From Comamonas avium (GTDB lineage: Bacteria; Pseudomonadota; Gammaproteobacteria; Burkholderiales; Burkholderiaceae_C): a DNA stretch of 64,000 bases. A model generated the notes under the pieces. That model saw nothing but the letters and a program-made list of their open reading frames with translations. It had not been told where the DNA came from and did no database searches. The translations under genes and the position numbers were made by a program. The DNA lies in contig NZ_JACSQK010000003.1 in NCBI RefSeq assembly GCF_014836675.1, positions 306,763 to 370,762 of the forward strand. The letters are read 5' to 3'. Shown piece after piece: positions 10,101 to 17,222 of this stretch (position 1 is the stretch's first letter; each line of letters opens with the position of its first letter).

Positions 10101-11211
10101 TCCCCTGATCCGATCCGTCGAGCAAGCCATTGTTGTTCGAATCGACAAACACCTTGCCGGTGATGCTGGAGTAGCCAATTTCCGGGAAATCATTGCCCGT
10201 GCTGCCCGCCACTTGGCCTGCCGTATCAACCAATATGATGCCGGCAATCTGGCTGCTGGTCGTGGATGCATTGGATGCAGTTCCCGGGGTGCCAGAACCC
10301 ACGCTGATTGAACCCGCCTGCGGCACCGCGTTGGCAGTTCCTGCTGGCTGTCCGGGTTGGCACACGGTGTACTCACCTGCATCCAAATCGGCAAACAGAT
10401 AATTGCCCAAGGCATCGGTTTTGACCGTCTTCAGCGGTGTGCCCGAACAGCTGCTTCCCTGGTGCAAATTGATGGTCTCTCCGGCAAGCGGGGTGTCCTT
10501 ACCCGGGTCAAACTGACCACCCGTCAGTTCGTTGTCCTTGAACACCTTGCCGGAAATCGCCCCCTTGGCACTCACACTCAGCACAGCATTGGCTGGCTCA
10601 GGGTTCTTGCCCACATTGGTCTCCAGCCCACCGGCAGGAATGGTGTTGTTGTAATTACCAGCCACGCTTCCGGCCAGTACCTGCACAGTGATGTAGCAAC
10701 CGCCCGCTGGCACCGTAGCACCGCTCTTGAATGTGATGGACGATGCGCCGGCCACCGCAGTGACTTGTGTTTGCACGCTTGGGCAGGTACCTGCCACCCC
10801 AGGCGTACTGGCAACCTTCATCTGTTGCGGCATGGCAGGCAGGGCGTCCACCATGTCTTTGCTCAAGGTAATGGCCGCTGCGTTGTCATTGGTGATGCGG
10901 ATCGTCAAAGTGGATTCGCCATTGGCGGCCACCACAGCCGGAGAGAACTGCTTGCTGACCAATGGCGGCGTGCTCACCACCAGCTCGGCGCTGGTGCTGT
11001 CCTCATTGCGTACGCCTTCCTGGCTGGTCACCCCTCCGCTAGGGATGGTGTTCACGTACGTGCCAGGCGTATTGCTCAGCACATCCACTGTCACCGTGCA
11101 ACTGCCTTTGGCAGGCAAGCTGGCGCCCGTCAGTCGCACTTCGCGCGCAGATGCCGGGGCCGTAACCACACCACCGCTGCAGGTTGTGGAGGCCTTGGGA
11201 AACGGTACACG
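4159..11211. other. 7,053-bp inverted block breaking two genes
   Basis: The left edge falls in the DUF11 gene and the right edge in the OmpA-barrel gene. At both edges the coding strand switches in mid-domain. Rejoining 4158 to 11211 (minus) gives ...LPDGV-RVPFPKASTTC..., a normal DUF11 motif. Rejoining 4159 (minus) to 11212 gives ...SPTLSQTCATTTDLQLR..., a continuous barrel. Both joins are in frame. The edges share only GTG (4156-4158 and the complement of 11212-11214). There are no long inverted repeats and no recombinase gene nearby. An assembly or library artefact cannot be excluded from the sequence alone. Confidence 0.85.
7101..8933 (-). CDS. DUF11/SdrD-B surface protein, C-terminal part (separated by frameshift)
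   Basis: This is the C-terminal third of the large repeat protein. The listed GTG at 8933 is only the first usable start. Homologous coding is open from about 8999, where an SdrD-B (Cna-B-like) module begins (ISGTVWRDNNHNRQLD). The module continues with a GKYQINDLPPGSGYEL strand, and further modules follow. These include a PVKGAVVTISGPAGFD carboxypeptidase-regulatory-like domain, a DUF11-like KTSPKVNVTKGELVPYTITA domain and a GKVFDDKNANGYQDQGEPG SdrD-B module that looks Ca-binding-like. The end is a charged, possibly helical tail. One extra base near 9001-9004 separates it from 8974-11214. Removing one base gives a single frame through to the TAA at 7101. The stop is immediately followed by the OmpA gene's ATG, so the two would be translationally coupled. 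Confidence 0.7.
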   Translation of the reverse strand: MAGVLVELVRNGVVVASVLTDENGKYQINDLPPGSGYELRFRDPASGGVIYAGGVTNESGATVKPGERDTEEANEAGSNSGNPAGATIKNGVLTGLTLLPGDNITQQSLPLDPSGVVYDAVTRQPVKGAVVTISGPAGFDPALHIFGTGSGTQITGADGLYQFWLNANAPVGKYTLTVTAPAGYLPAPSTMIPACVPDTLDVRAGANNPELIQASSYAPAASVPLHAPAGSVPCVGGTAPVTTQYYFSFEIDAMNSHNVLNNHIPLDPILGGAIVVSKTSPKVNVTKGELVPYTITATNTLQSALSNVNVQDHIPPGFRYRTGSATYNGMPLEPEVSGRLLDWKNQTFTAGERKTFKLLLMVGAGVGEGEYINQAWALNNVVGDRISNVANAMVRVVPDPLFDCSDLIGKVFDDKNANGYQDQGEPGIPNVRVVTARGLLVTTDADGRFHVACAAIPQADRGSNFVMKLDERTLPSGYRVTTENPRDVRVTRGKMVKLNFGATVHKVLRLEVDARAFAQDGKQLSTQWDSQLEQLLMQLAERPTVLRLAYRMTGEGKDVAQQRLKALTQRIQAGYAQQAKQRQSKDQEDEAPPLVIETESFENNQGQGVR

Positions 11212-11214
11212 CAC
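8974..11214 (-). CDS. DUF11/SdrD-B surface protein, middle part (no native start or stop)
   Basis: This internal segment of the giant repeat protein lies inside the inverted block. It opens directly in a DUF11 motif (RVPFPKASTTCSGG) whose first half is at the end of the 331-4263 gene. It continues through two DUF11 repeats and then three SdrD-B modules (GKVFKDNELTGGQFDPGKD, GKVFVDSNNNGLLDGSDQG, GKVFLDFGDDGLFNDKDYG). The modules are spaced by Gly/Thr-rich linkers of the form QPAGTxxxxxVPGTTGG. A final DUF11-like domain (DLAIKKTHEGESFAAGSD) then runs into the frameshift. The GTG at 11214 is only the junction codon, not a natural start, and the last residues before 8974 (SHQWHCMA) are out of frame. 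It is unlikely to be translated on its own in this orientation. Confidence 0.7.
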   Translation of the reverse strand: MRVPFPKASTTCSGGVVTAPASAREVRLTGASLPAKGSCTVTVDVLSNTPGTYVNTIPSGGVTSQEGVRNEDSTSAELVVSTPPLVSKQFSPAVVAANGESTLTIRITNDNAAAITLSKDMVDALPAMPQQMKVASTPGVAGTCPSVQTQVTAVAGASSITFKSGATVPAGGCYITVQVLAGSVAGNYNNTIPAGGLETNVGKNPEPANAVLSVSAKGAISGKVFKDNELTGGQFDPGKDTPLAGETINLHQGSSCSGTPLKTVKTDALGNYLFADLDAGEYTVCQPGQPAGTANAVPQAGSISVGSGTPGTASNASTTSSQIAGIILVDTAGQVAGSTGNDFPEIGYSSITGKVFVDSNNNGLLDGSDQGIAGVPIELLNEQGQPATCSVAGVSRTPCTTTTGPDGSYRLDDLPPGKYTVVQPEQPAGTSNGKTVPGTTGGTPSNPNTEGNTSRITDVTLPPNTVSKENNFAEIPSSRSIAGKVFLDFGDDGLFNDKDYGIAKQKIVLNGTDVAGNPIYREVDTDASGNYRFENLPEGTYTVTQPNQPQGTAEGRTVPGTTGGLVTAADPSAGKVSTIATIDLKGNNKASAENNFAEKPGDAADLAIKKTHEGESFAAGSDILGVFTITPHNVGGQPTQGTITVVDTLPHGMTLGAAAYGTGWACTGAVGAVVITCTSNTPIEAGSDGNPITIKVRSDDALDGTIAVNTAQVRNVNEPPGLDSNNTVKDPVPVGQGRSHQWHCMA

Positions 11215-12466
11215 CGACTTGCAACTGCGTGCCGATTACGTGCCGCTCAAAGACGGTGGCAAGCCCGCAGAGAAGGAAGACTGGTCGCTCTATGGCTTTG
11301 TGCAAGGCACGCTGGAGCGCAGTCAAGAGCGTGACGCGAACAACCGCGCTGGTGTTGGTGGCCAGTTGCGTCTGAATGATCGCTGGGCACTGAATGCCGA
11401 GGCCTCGGGCGGCAACCTGGGTGCAGGCGGCATGCTGGGTGCGGACTACCGCATCAGCGATCGCAGCAATGCGTATCTGAACTACCGTCTGGAAAGTGAA
11501 AACCCCGACACTAACTACCGTGGCCGCTACGGCAGCTGGGTGACTGGCAGCAACTATCGCTTGAACGACACCACCCGCCTCTTTGGTGAGGTACGCGCTA
11601 CCGATGGTGCAGGCTCGCAAAGTCTGGTGCAGGCTTTTGGCGTGGATCTGGCACCCAACGACCGCTGGAGCTTCGGAACCAAGATGGAGTTTGGCACCAT
11701 CAGCGACGCGCTGGGTGGCGACTACGACCGCAAGGCCGTGGGTTTTTCGACCAGCTACAAGTTTGACGGTGTGAAGTACGCAGGTGCTGTAGAACTGCGC
11801 CGCGACAAGAACACCAATGGCCAGACGCGTGACACCTGGCTGATGCGTAACAGCTATGGCCAGCAGCTGACACCGGCGTGGCGTCTGCTGGGCAAGTTCA
11901 ATATTTCGCGCAGCAGCAATTCAGAGGGTGCGTTCTACGACGGCAACTTCCACGAAGCCGTGATTGGCGCGGCTTACCGCCCGGTGGACAATGACCGCTG
12001 GAACACTTTGGTCAAGCTGACCAGTTACAACAACGTGCCCACGGCTGGTCAGCTCGATAGCAACGGGCAAGTGGCCGACTATGCACAAAAGAGCCAGATT
12101 TTCGCGGTGGACACCATCTGGGACGTCAAACCGTGGGTCTCTCTGGGCTTCAAGTACGGCCTGCGCGTGGGCAAGCTGCGCATGAACAAGGTGGATGGCC
12201 CCTGGTTCTCCAGCCGAGCAGATCTGGTGGTATTGCGCGCCGACTGGCACTGGGTGCATGAGTGGGACATCGTGACCGAGGTGCGCAATCTGCGCGCCAA
12301 GGAAGCGCAAGATGCTCGCGCGGGCGCACTGGTCGCTGTCTACAGGCATGTGGGCAAGCATGTGAAGGCGGGCGTGGGCTACAACTTCACCAACTATTCT
12401 GACGACTTGACCGATCTTTCCTACCGCAGCCGTGGCTGGTTCATCAATGTGCTGAGTACGTTCTGA
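11212..12466 (+). pseudogene. C-terminal beta-barrel half of the OmpA-domain protein (orphaned)
   Basis: The 418 codons from the inversion edge to the TGA at 12466 encode a run of amphipathic antiparallel strands (TDLQLRADYVPL, WSLYGFVQGTLERSQ, GVGGQLRLNDRWALNAEAS and so on). They end in WFINVLSTF, with the terminal phenylalanine typical of BAM-assembled outer-membrane barrels. The fragment has no start codon or signal peptide. Upstream in the same frame the DNA (back to 10727) is antisense to the DUF11 gene. Joined to the minus-strand OmpA part it would give a protein of about 1,398 residues. Its natural terminator follows at 12506. Confidence 0.75.
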
Positions 12467-12505
12467 GCTGGCGCATCTGCGCGTTGTTTCTGGGCTCTAG
12501 TAAGT

Positions 12506-12536
12506 GCCTTCCCGCTCAGGCGGGAAGGCTTTTTTT
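12506..12536 (+). terminator. Strong Rho-independent terminator after the OmpA-barrel gene
   Basis: A perfect 10-bp GC-rich stem (GCCTTCCCGC with GCGGGAAGGC) has a TCAG loop and is followed by seven T residues. It ends the plus-strand DUF11/OmpA transcription unit and supports plus as the ancestral orientation of both broken genes. Confidence 0.9.
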
Positions 12537-12678
12537 ATGAGCCGGATAAAAACGGCGAAAGGTAAATGCTCTGGCCTGGACGTTTGCAGGACGGGCCTGT
12601 TGAATGGGTCTTCGCATGGAGCGACCAGCGGCTTGAGCGATGGGAGGCCTTGTGTCACCCGGTGGTTTTTAACGGTCT

Positions 12679-13704
12679 TCAGATATACAGAGGTTCGTCT
12701 TGCATGGCCTGCAGCTGCTCTTGCAGGGTGGCGGTTTGTTCGAGCCAATATGTTTCAGTCCCGAACCAGGGAAAGGCACGCGGAAAAGCGGGATCGCTCC
12801 AGCGCTGGTCCAGCCATGCACTGTAGTGAATCAGGCGCAGTGTGCGAAGTGGCTCAATCAGTGCCAGCTCTCGCCGGTCAAACGCACGCATTTGTTCATA
12901 ACCTTCTACCAAGGTCGAAAGTTGCTGGCTGCGCTGCATGCGATCGCCTGACAGCAGCATCCACAGGTCCTGCACGGCAGGGCCCATGCGTGCATCGTCC
13001 AGATCCACAAAATGCGGGCCACCTCTGCCATCCGCATCTACGGGGGACCACAGAATGTTGCCCGGGTGGCAGTCACCATGCAGGCGAATGCTGCGGTAAG
13101 GGGTAGATTGCAGCGTGTGTGCAGCTTGCGCAAGGGCGGCTTCGCATGCCGGTTGCCAGCGCTGGCGCACATGAGGCGGCATGTCGGCATGCTGCAAGAG
13201 CCATTGCATGGGCTGCATACCCATGGTTTGCACGTCCAGCGGCGGGCGGGAGGTGAAACTTTTTTTCTCACCAGTCACATGCAAGCGGGCCAGAAAGCGG
13301 CCAATCCACTCCAGGGTGTCCCAGTCTTCCAGCTCGGGCGTTCGTCCACCGCGCCAAGGGCTGATGCTGAACGCAAAACCTGCGTGGTGGTGCAGCGTGG
13401 CAGCCTGCAATGGCAGGGGGGCGATCACCGGCACTTCGGCCTGTTGCAGCTCTTTGGCAAACGCATGTTCTTCTTGAATCTGTGCGTCGCTCCAGCGGCC
13501 AGGTCGATAGAACTTGGCAACCACTTTGTCGCAGCCCTCTACCGGCTTGTCCAGACAAGCCTGGTACACACGGTTTTCGTAGGAGCCAAGCGCCTGCAAA
13601 CGACCATCTGGCCATAAGCCTGCGGCATTGAGCGCGTCCAGCACGCAGTCGGGCGTCAGGGCGTCGTAGGGATGAGAGGCGTCAGCAGTTTGGGTGTGGC
13701 TCAT
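12679..13704 (-). CDS. srkA: Stress-response protein kinase SrkA (YihE)
   Basis: This is a cytosolic Ser/Thr kinase of the choline-kinase-like fold. In E. coli SrkA (YihE) protects cells from programmed death under envelope and oxidative stress. The ATG at 13704 (MSHTQTADAS) is chosen over an upstream ATG that would add 12 unconserved residues. ATP-site lysine 64 lies in VVAKFYRPGRW. The catalytic loop HGDCHPGNILW and the metal-binding FVDLDDARMGPAVQDLWM are intact and close to the E. coli sequence. The length (341 residues) is normal for the family. It is transcribed alone, convergent with the terminator at 12506. The regulator gene at 13909-14574 lies upstream on the same strand with a 204-bp gap. 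Confidence 0.9.
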   Translation of the reverse strand: MSHTQTADASHPYDALTPDCVLDALNAAGLWPDGRLQALGSYENRVYQACLDKPVEGCDKVVAKFYRPGRWSDAQIQEEHAFAKELQQAEVPVIAPLPLQAATLHHHAGFAFSISPWRGGRTPELEDWDTLEWIGRFLARLHVTGEKKSFTSRPPLDVQTMGMQPMQWLLQHADMPPHVRQRWQPACEAALAQAAHTLQSTPYRSIRLHGDCHPGNILWSPVDADGRGGPHFVDLDDARMGPAVQDLWMLLSGDRMQRSQQLSTLVEGYEQMRAFDRRELALIEPLRTLRLIHYSAWLDQRWSDPAFPRAFPWFGTETYWLEQTATLQEQLQAMQDEPLYI

Positions 13705-13908
13705 ACGATCAGATTGTCGTGCGCCTTCAATGATGGACAAGCTCAGTACGTTTCAATCTGTATGCTGCGTCAGGTGATTGGCCCGCAGGCGATCCTGTGC
13801 CGGCACTCAGCGGTGCTCGATGTGAAGATCAAGCGTGCTGCAGACGCTGCCCCGGCTGCGCAGTTGCGCCTTCAAAGATGGAATGTCTCGTGGGTGCTGA
13901 GAGGGGGC

Positions 13909-14574
13909 TCAGAGGGTGCTGACGGCACTGCGGGCGGGGCGTATCTGATAGACGCAGCGCTGGCCACCTTCCAGCAGGTATTCTCCACGCTCTACCGTAG
14001 CCAGGTGGCCCACGACTTCCTGGAAGAGACATTGTTCGGATCTGCAAAATCCACGGCAGCTCTGTGCTGCGGCACAGATCGGGCAGTGGTTTTCCACCAG
14101 AAGCCAGCCCTCGCCATGTGGCTCCACATGTGCCATGTAGCCTTCAAGGGTTCGAATTTTGGCCAGCTGCTCGAGCCGTTGCGGTAAATCTTGCGCCGTG
14201 CATGCCTGGGCGTAGCGTGTACGGGCATCGACTTCTCTGTCTGTAATGAGTTCATCGAGTCCGCGTTCACCAAACAATTTCCGGATGGAACCAATGAGCT
14301 GCACGGTCAGCTGGGCATGTGCATCGGGAAAGTAACGCTGCCCGGCTGGCGTCAAAGTCCATAACTGGCGGGGACGCCCGGCCCCCTTTGGTGGCTGCGT
14401 TGTGCCCTGTACCAGCTCTTGCTCCACCAGCTTGTTGATCTGCTGTCGCGCTGCTTCCGGGGTCATTTGCAGCGCCTTTGCCAAGGCGCTGGTGCTGACG
14501 GGTGCCAGGCGCTTCATCGTTTCGAGCATGCGCAATGCAGAAGGTGCATCAGAAGAGGTGGCGTGTGATGGCAT
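13909..14574 (-). CDS. Cysteine-cluster winged-helix regulator (SufR/ArsR-like)
   Basis: This DNA-binding regulator is divergent from the MFS transporter at 14663. Residues about 24-60 form a winged helix-turn-helix (VSTSALAKALQMTPEAARQQ), followed by a GxGRPRxLWxLTxxG wing as in SufR and DeoR/ArsR-type repressors. The C-terminal half has a dense cysteine set, C164-x2-C167-x5-C173-x3-C177-x4-C182 (within ENHCPICAAA and CRGFC), plus C207. This suggests an Fe-S or metal cofactor that senses redox or metal state. The 88-bp shared intergenic region with the transporter makes it the likely regulator of that gene. The ligand is unknown. Confidence 0.75.
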   Translation of the reverse strand: MPSHATSSDAPSALRMLETMKRLAPVSTSALAKALQMTPEAARQQINKLVEQELVQGTTQPPKGAGRPRQLWTLTPAGQRYFPDAHAQLTVQLIGSIRKLFGERGLDELITDREVDARTRYAQACTAQDLPQRLEQLAKIRTLEGYMAHVEPHGEGWLLVENHCPICAAAQSCRGFCRSEQCLFQEVVGHLATVERGEYLLEGGQRCVYQIRPARSAVSTL

Positions 14575-14662
14575 TTATTTATGCAAGTTATTGCTTTGTT
14601 TATTTGGGGCTTGCTCTTTTATCAAAGAGAATACTTGCATTATTCTGGTGCAAAAGAAACAT

Positions 14663-16114
14663 ATGACAAGCATGACATCCAAAGAGCCCACCATTGCAGT
14701 GGCAGACGGTCCATCTGGCAGCTGGGGCGCATTGCTGGGGCGAGCACACGGGCTGACGGCGCTGGCACTGACCGGAGCCGTCGCAATGCACGCGATCAAT
14801 GTGCATATTGTGACCACAGTCCTGCCCTCGGTAGTGCAGGAAATTGGTGGTCTGCAGTGGTATGCATGGAGCACAACGCTGTTTGTCGTGGGATCGATCA
14901 TCGGTGCTGCACTGTCTGTGAAGCTGATGGCTTGCAGTACGGCCAGAGGCGCGATGGTGGGAGCGTTGCTGGTGTTTGCGCTGGGTACGCTGGTCTGTGC
15001 CACCGCAGCCAGCATGCCTGCCATGTTGCTGGGGCGCACGGTGCAAGGGCTAGGTGGCGGTGTGGTGGGGGCCTTGAGCTATACCTTGATTCGCATGGTG
15101 TTTCCACCGCATTTGTGGCCGCGAGCGATTGCACTGGTCTCGGGGATGTGGGGTATTGCAACCTTGAGCGGGCCTGCAGTGGGGGGCTTGTTTGCACAGT
15201 CCGGCCACTGGCGCTGGGCTTTCTGGGCCTTGTTGCCCCTGCTGGCGGCACAGATGCTTTTGGTGTTTCGGCAGTTGAACCCTGAGCGCATGCTGCAGCC
15301 CGTCAGCGTGACTGGCAGCGGTATTGCAACGCGGCAGATTGCTTTCCTGGCGCTGTCTGTCTTGCTGATTGCAACGGCCAGTGTGGTGACGGGTTCGGCA
15401 CTGCAATGGCTCAGTGTCTTGGCGGGCTTGCTGGTGGGTGGCCTGGCGCTGAGCACTGAGCGGCAGGCCGCAGCTCGTTTGCTGCCACGAGGTGGTACGT
15501 CCATTGGGCACCCGCTGGGCATGCTCTATGCCGTGGTGGCCCTGCTTTTGATGGGCACGATGACCGAGATTTTTGTCCCTTATTTTCTGCAGCATCTGCA
15601 TGGGCTTCAGCCTTTGACAGCGGGCTACGTCACTGCGTTGCTGGCAGGCGGGTGGTCATTGGCCTCCGTGTTTTTCTCCGGAAAATCAGGTGCCACGGTA
15701 CGCAGACTGATGGTTGCCGGGCCTGCGATAGGTGCTACTGGTTTGGTTGTGCTTGCAATGGCCATACCTTCCCAGGGAACGTGGGCACTGAGCATCTGCG
15801 CAGTGGCGTTGGCGGCCATTGGCCTGGGAGTAGGGATGGCCTGGCCCCATGTGCTCAATGCCATCATGCACAGCGCTGACAAGGATGATGCCGACGTGGC
15901 TGCATCTGCGATCACTACGGTGCAGCTGTATGGCATGGCCGTGGGGGCAGCTTTGGTGGGCTTGGTGGCCAATGCCACGGGGGTGTCTACACAGACGGAG
16001 CCGGGTGCGCTGGGCAATGGCGCAATGTGGATTTTTGGCTTGTTTGCACTGTTTCCTGCAATGGGCGTTTTCTACATGTGGCGCTTCTTGAAAGCCTCGC
16101 ACAGATCGGTGTGA
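14663..16114 (+). CDS. MFS transporter (DHA2-like drug/solute exporter)
   Basis: This is an inner-membrane major facilitator protein of 483 residues with about 14 hydrophobic segments. Motif A is degenerate. GRTVQGLGGGVVGAL after the third-fourth helices and GPAVGGLFAQ (motif C-like, helix 5) place it with H+-driven drug exporters of the DHA2 type. The start is ATG 14663 (MTSMTSKEP). An in-frame alternative lies at 14672, and the frame is open back to 14402 only through the divergent regulator's coding region. The divergent SufR-like regulator probably controls it, so the substrate may be linked to redox or metal stress. The specificity cannot be read from the sequence. Confidence 0.8.
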   Translation: MTSMTSKEPTIAVADGPSGSWGALLGRAHGLTALALTGAVAMHAINVHIVTTVLPSVVQEIGGLQWYAWSTTLFVVGSIIGAALSVKLMACSTARGAMVGALLVFALGTLVCATAASMPAMLLGRTVQGLGGGVVGALSYTLIRMVFPPHLWPRAIALVSGMWGIATLSGPAVGGLFAQSGHWRWAFWALLPLLAAQMLLVFRQLNPERMLQPVSVTGSGIATRQIAFLALSVLLIATASVVTGSALQWLSVLAGLLVGGLALSTERQAAARLLPRGGTSIGHPLGMLYAVVALLLMGTMTEIFVPYFLQHLHGLQPLTAGYVTALLAGGWSLASVFFSGKSGATVRRLMVAGPAIGATGLVVLAMAIPSQGTWALSICAVALAAIGLGVGMAWPHVLNAIMHSADKDDADVAASAITTVQLYGMAVGAALVGLVANATGVSTQTEPGALGNGAMWIFGLFALFPAMGVFYMWRFLKASHRSV

Positions 16115-16331
16115 CGCAAGCGCCGGGTTGCGTGTATTGAGCGTTTGAGCTGCACCCGAGCGAACCACATGCAGCTGGTTCTAGCTCGTACATGAGCGTA
16201 GATTGTGGCCAAAGACACATAGCCAAAGGCATCAGCGTGCTTTGCGTGGTGCCCAAGAGTCAAAGTCACTGGAACCTGTGGTGGTCAAGTGTGGTGCCAG
16301 CTACTGATTTGAATTGAATTTGAAGTGCTGC

Positions 16332-16362
16332 TTGACCTTCTCACGGTGGTAAGCCTTAGTCT
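16332..16362 (+). promoter_or_regulatory. CueR-type promoter of copZ (19-bp spacer)
   Basis: TTGACC (16332-16337) and TAGTCT (16357-16362) are separated by 19 bp, the over-long spacer that MerR-family activators need. The spacer begins with TTCTC and ends with GTAAGCCT, giving an imperfect dyad. It shares the TTGACCTTC core with the copA promoter at 19754-19784, so both are probably activated by the CueR encoded here. Confidence 0.7.
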
Positions 16363-16393
16363 GCTGCTACTACATTTTTCAAGGAGTTTTCTG

Positions 16394-16588
16394 ATGCAAT
16401 TTCAAATCAACAGCATGACTTGCGGTGGCTGTGCAGGCAAAGTGACAAAAGTGATTCATTCGATCGATGCCGATGCCAAGGTGACCATCGATATACCTGC
16501 GCACCTGGTGCAAGTTCAGACATCTGCTTCGCAAGACGCAGTAGCAGCGGCCCTGACAGAGGCCGGTTATCCGCCAGCAGTGGCCTGA
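16394..16588 (+). CDS. copZ: Copper chaperone CopZ-like HMA-domain protein
   Basis: This small cytosolic protein of 64 residues is a single heavy-metal-associated domain. The Cu(I)-binding MTCGGC motif (C10, C13) sits at the end of the first beta strand. The domain continues with the expected helix (KVTKVIHSI) and strand order, ending EAGYPP. The start at ATG 16394 has a strong AAGGAG site seven bases upstream. It would deliver Cu(I) to the CopA ATPase encoded nearby on the other strand. The CueR-type promoter upstream and the terminator downstream make it a single-gene unit. Confidence 0.9.
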   Translation: MQFQINSMTCGGCAGKVTKVIHSIDADAKVTIDIPAHLVQVQTSASQDAVAAALTEAGYPPAVA

Positions 16589-16638
16589 AAGACATAGCCC
16601 GTCTGCGTGTGAGCGCAAACGGGCTATGTGGAAAAAAT

Positions 16639-16663
16639 AATGGCGCTATCTTGCGCCATTTTT
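16639..16663. terminator. Bidirectional terminator between copZ and cueR
   Basis: AATGGCGC and GCGCCATT form an 8-bp stem around a 6-nt loop. T residues follow on the plus strand, and an A-rich tract before the stem gives a T run on the minus strand. It serves copZ (plus) and the copA-cueR unit (minus). A second hairpin (TAGCCCG with CGGGCTA, about 16597-16626) lies just upstream. Confidence 0.75.
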
Positions 16664-16754
16664 GTATCCAGAACACCTTGCCGAGTGTCTAGTCGTTCGC
16701 GCGCTAGAGGTGCGCGCTGCATGCGTAAATTTGAGGCCCAGCCTCACTGCTATT

Positions 16755-17201
16755 TCAATGCCGCAGAGCGGATACAGAGCGCTGTTTTTTTGCCGAATCT
16801 GCCTGCATATTTTCTGGCTTTTCAAGGCCTGCAAGGATGGGGCAATCTGGTCGATCGTCCCCTGCACAGCAAGCGGTCAAGGCCTGCAAGGTGTCGGCCA
16901 TCTGGCGCAGGTCTTCGATGCGGCGATGAAGATCGTCAATGTGCTGCTGCGCCACGCGCTTGACGTCAGCGCTCTTGCGTGAACGGTCACGCCACAATCC
17001 CAGCAGGTCATGGATTTCTGCGACAGCAAACCCCAGGTCTCGGGCTCTGCGGATGAAGCGCAGCATATGAATATCGGATTCAGTGTAAGCACGGTAACCT
17101 GAGTCCGTGCGGCTGGCGGCTGGGATCAGACCCACAGATTCGTAGTAACGAATCATCTTGGCCGAAACTCCGCAAGCCTTGGCGGCTTGACCAATATTCA
17201 T
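16755..17201 (-). CDS. cueR: Copper-responsive MerR-family regulator CueR
   Basis: This MerR-family activator of 148 residues starts MNIGQAAKACGVSAKMIRYY, the classic CueR/HmrR N-terminal helix-turn-helix. A coiled dimerisation helix follows (RVAQQHIDDLHRRIEDL). The C-terminal metal loop has C112 and C120 in a CCAGDDRPDCPIL context, the two cysteines that hold linear Cu(I). It lies 21 bp downstream of copA on the same strand, so it is probably co-transcribed from the CueR-type copA promoter and autoregulated. The tail after the metal loop is somewhat longer than in E. coli CueR. Confidence 0.92.
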   Translation of the reverse strand: MNIGQAAKACGVSAKMIRYYESVGLIPAASRTDSGYRAYTESDIHMLRFIRRARDLGFAVAEIHDLLGLWRDRSRKSADVKRVAQQHIDDLHRRIEDLRQMADTLQALTACCAGDDRPDCPILAGLEKPENMQADSAKKQRSVSALRH

Positions 17202-17222
17202 AAGTACTCCTTGGCTGTCTGA

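Noticed and set aside
10727-11211. Plus-strand open frame upstream of the orphan barrel
   Set aside because: It runs antisense through clear DUF11 repeats on the minus strand. The conserved barrel begins only at about 11212.
4159-11211. Classical invertible DNA switch with flanking inverted repeats
   Set aside because: The shared sequence at the ends is only GTG (a loose 9-of-12 match next to it would not restore frame), and no invertase gene is present in the window. It is kept only as one possible explanation of the inversion.
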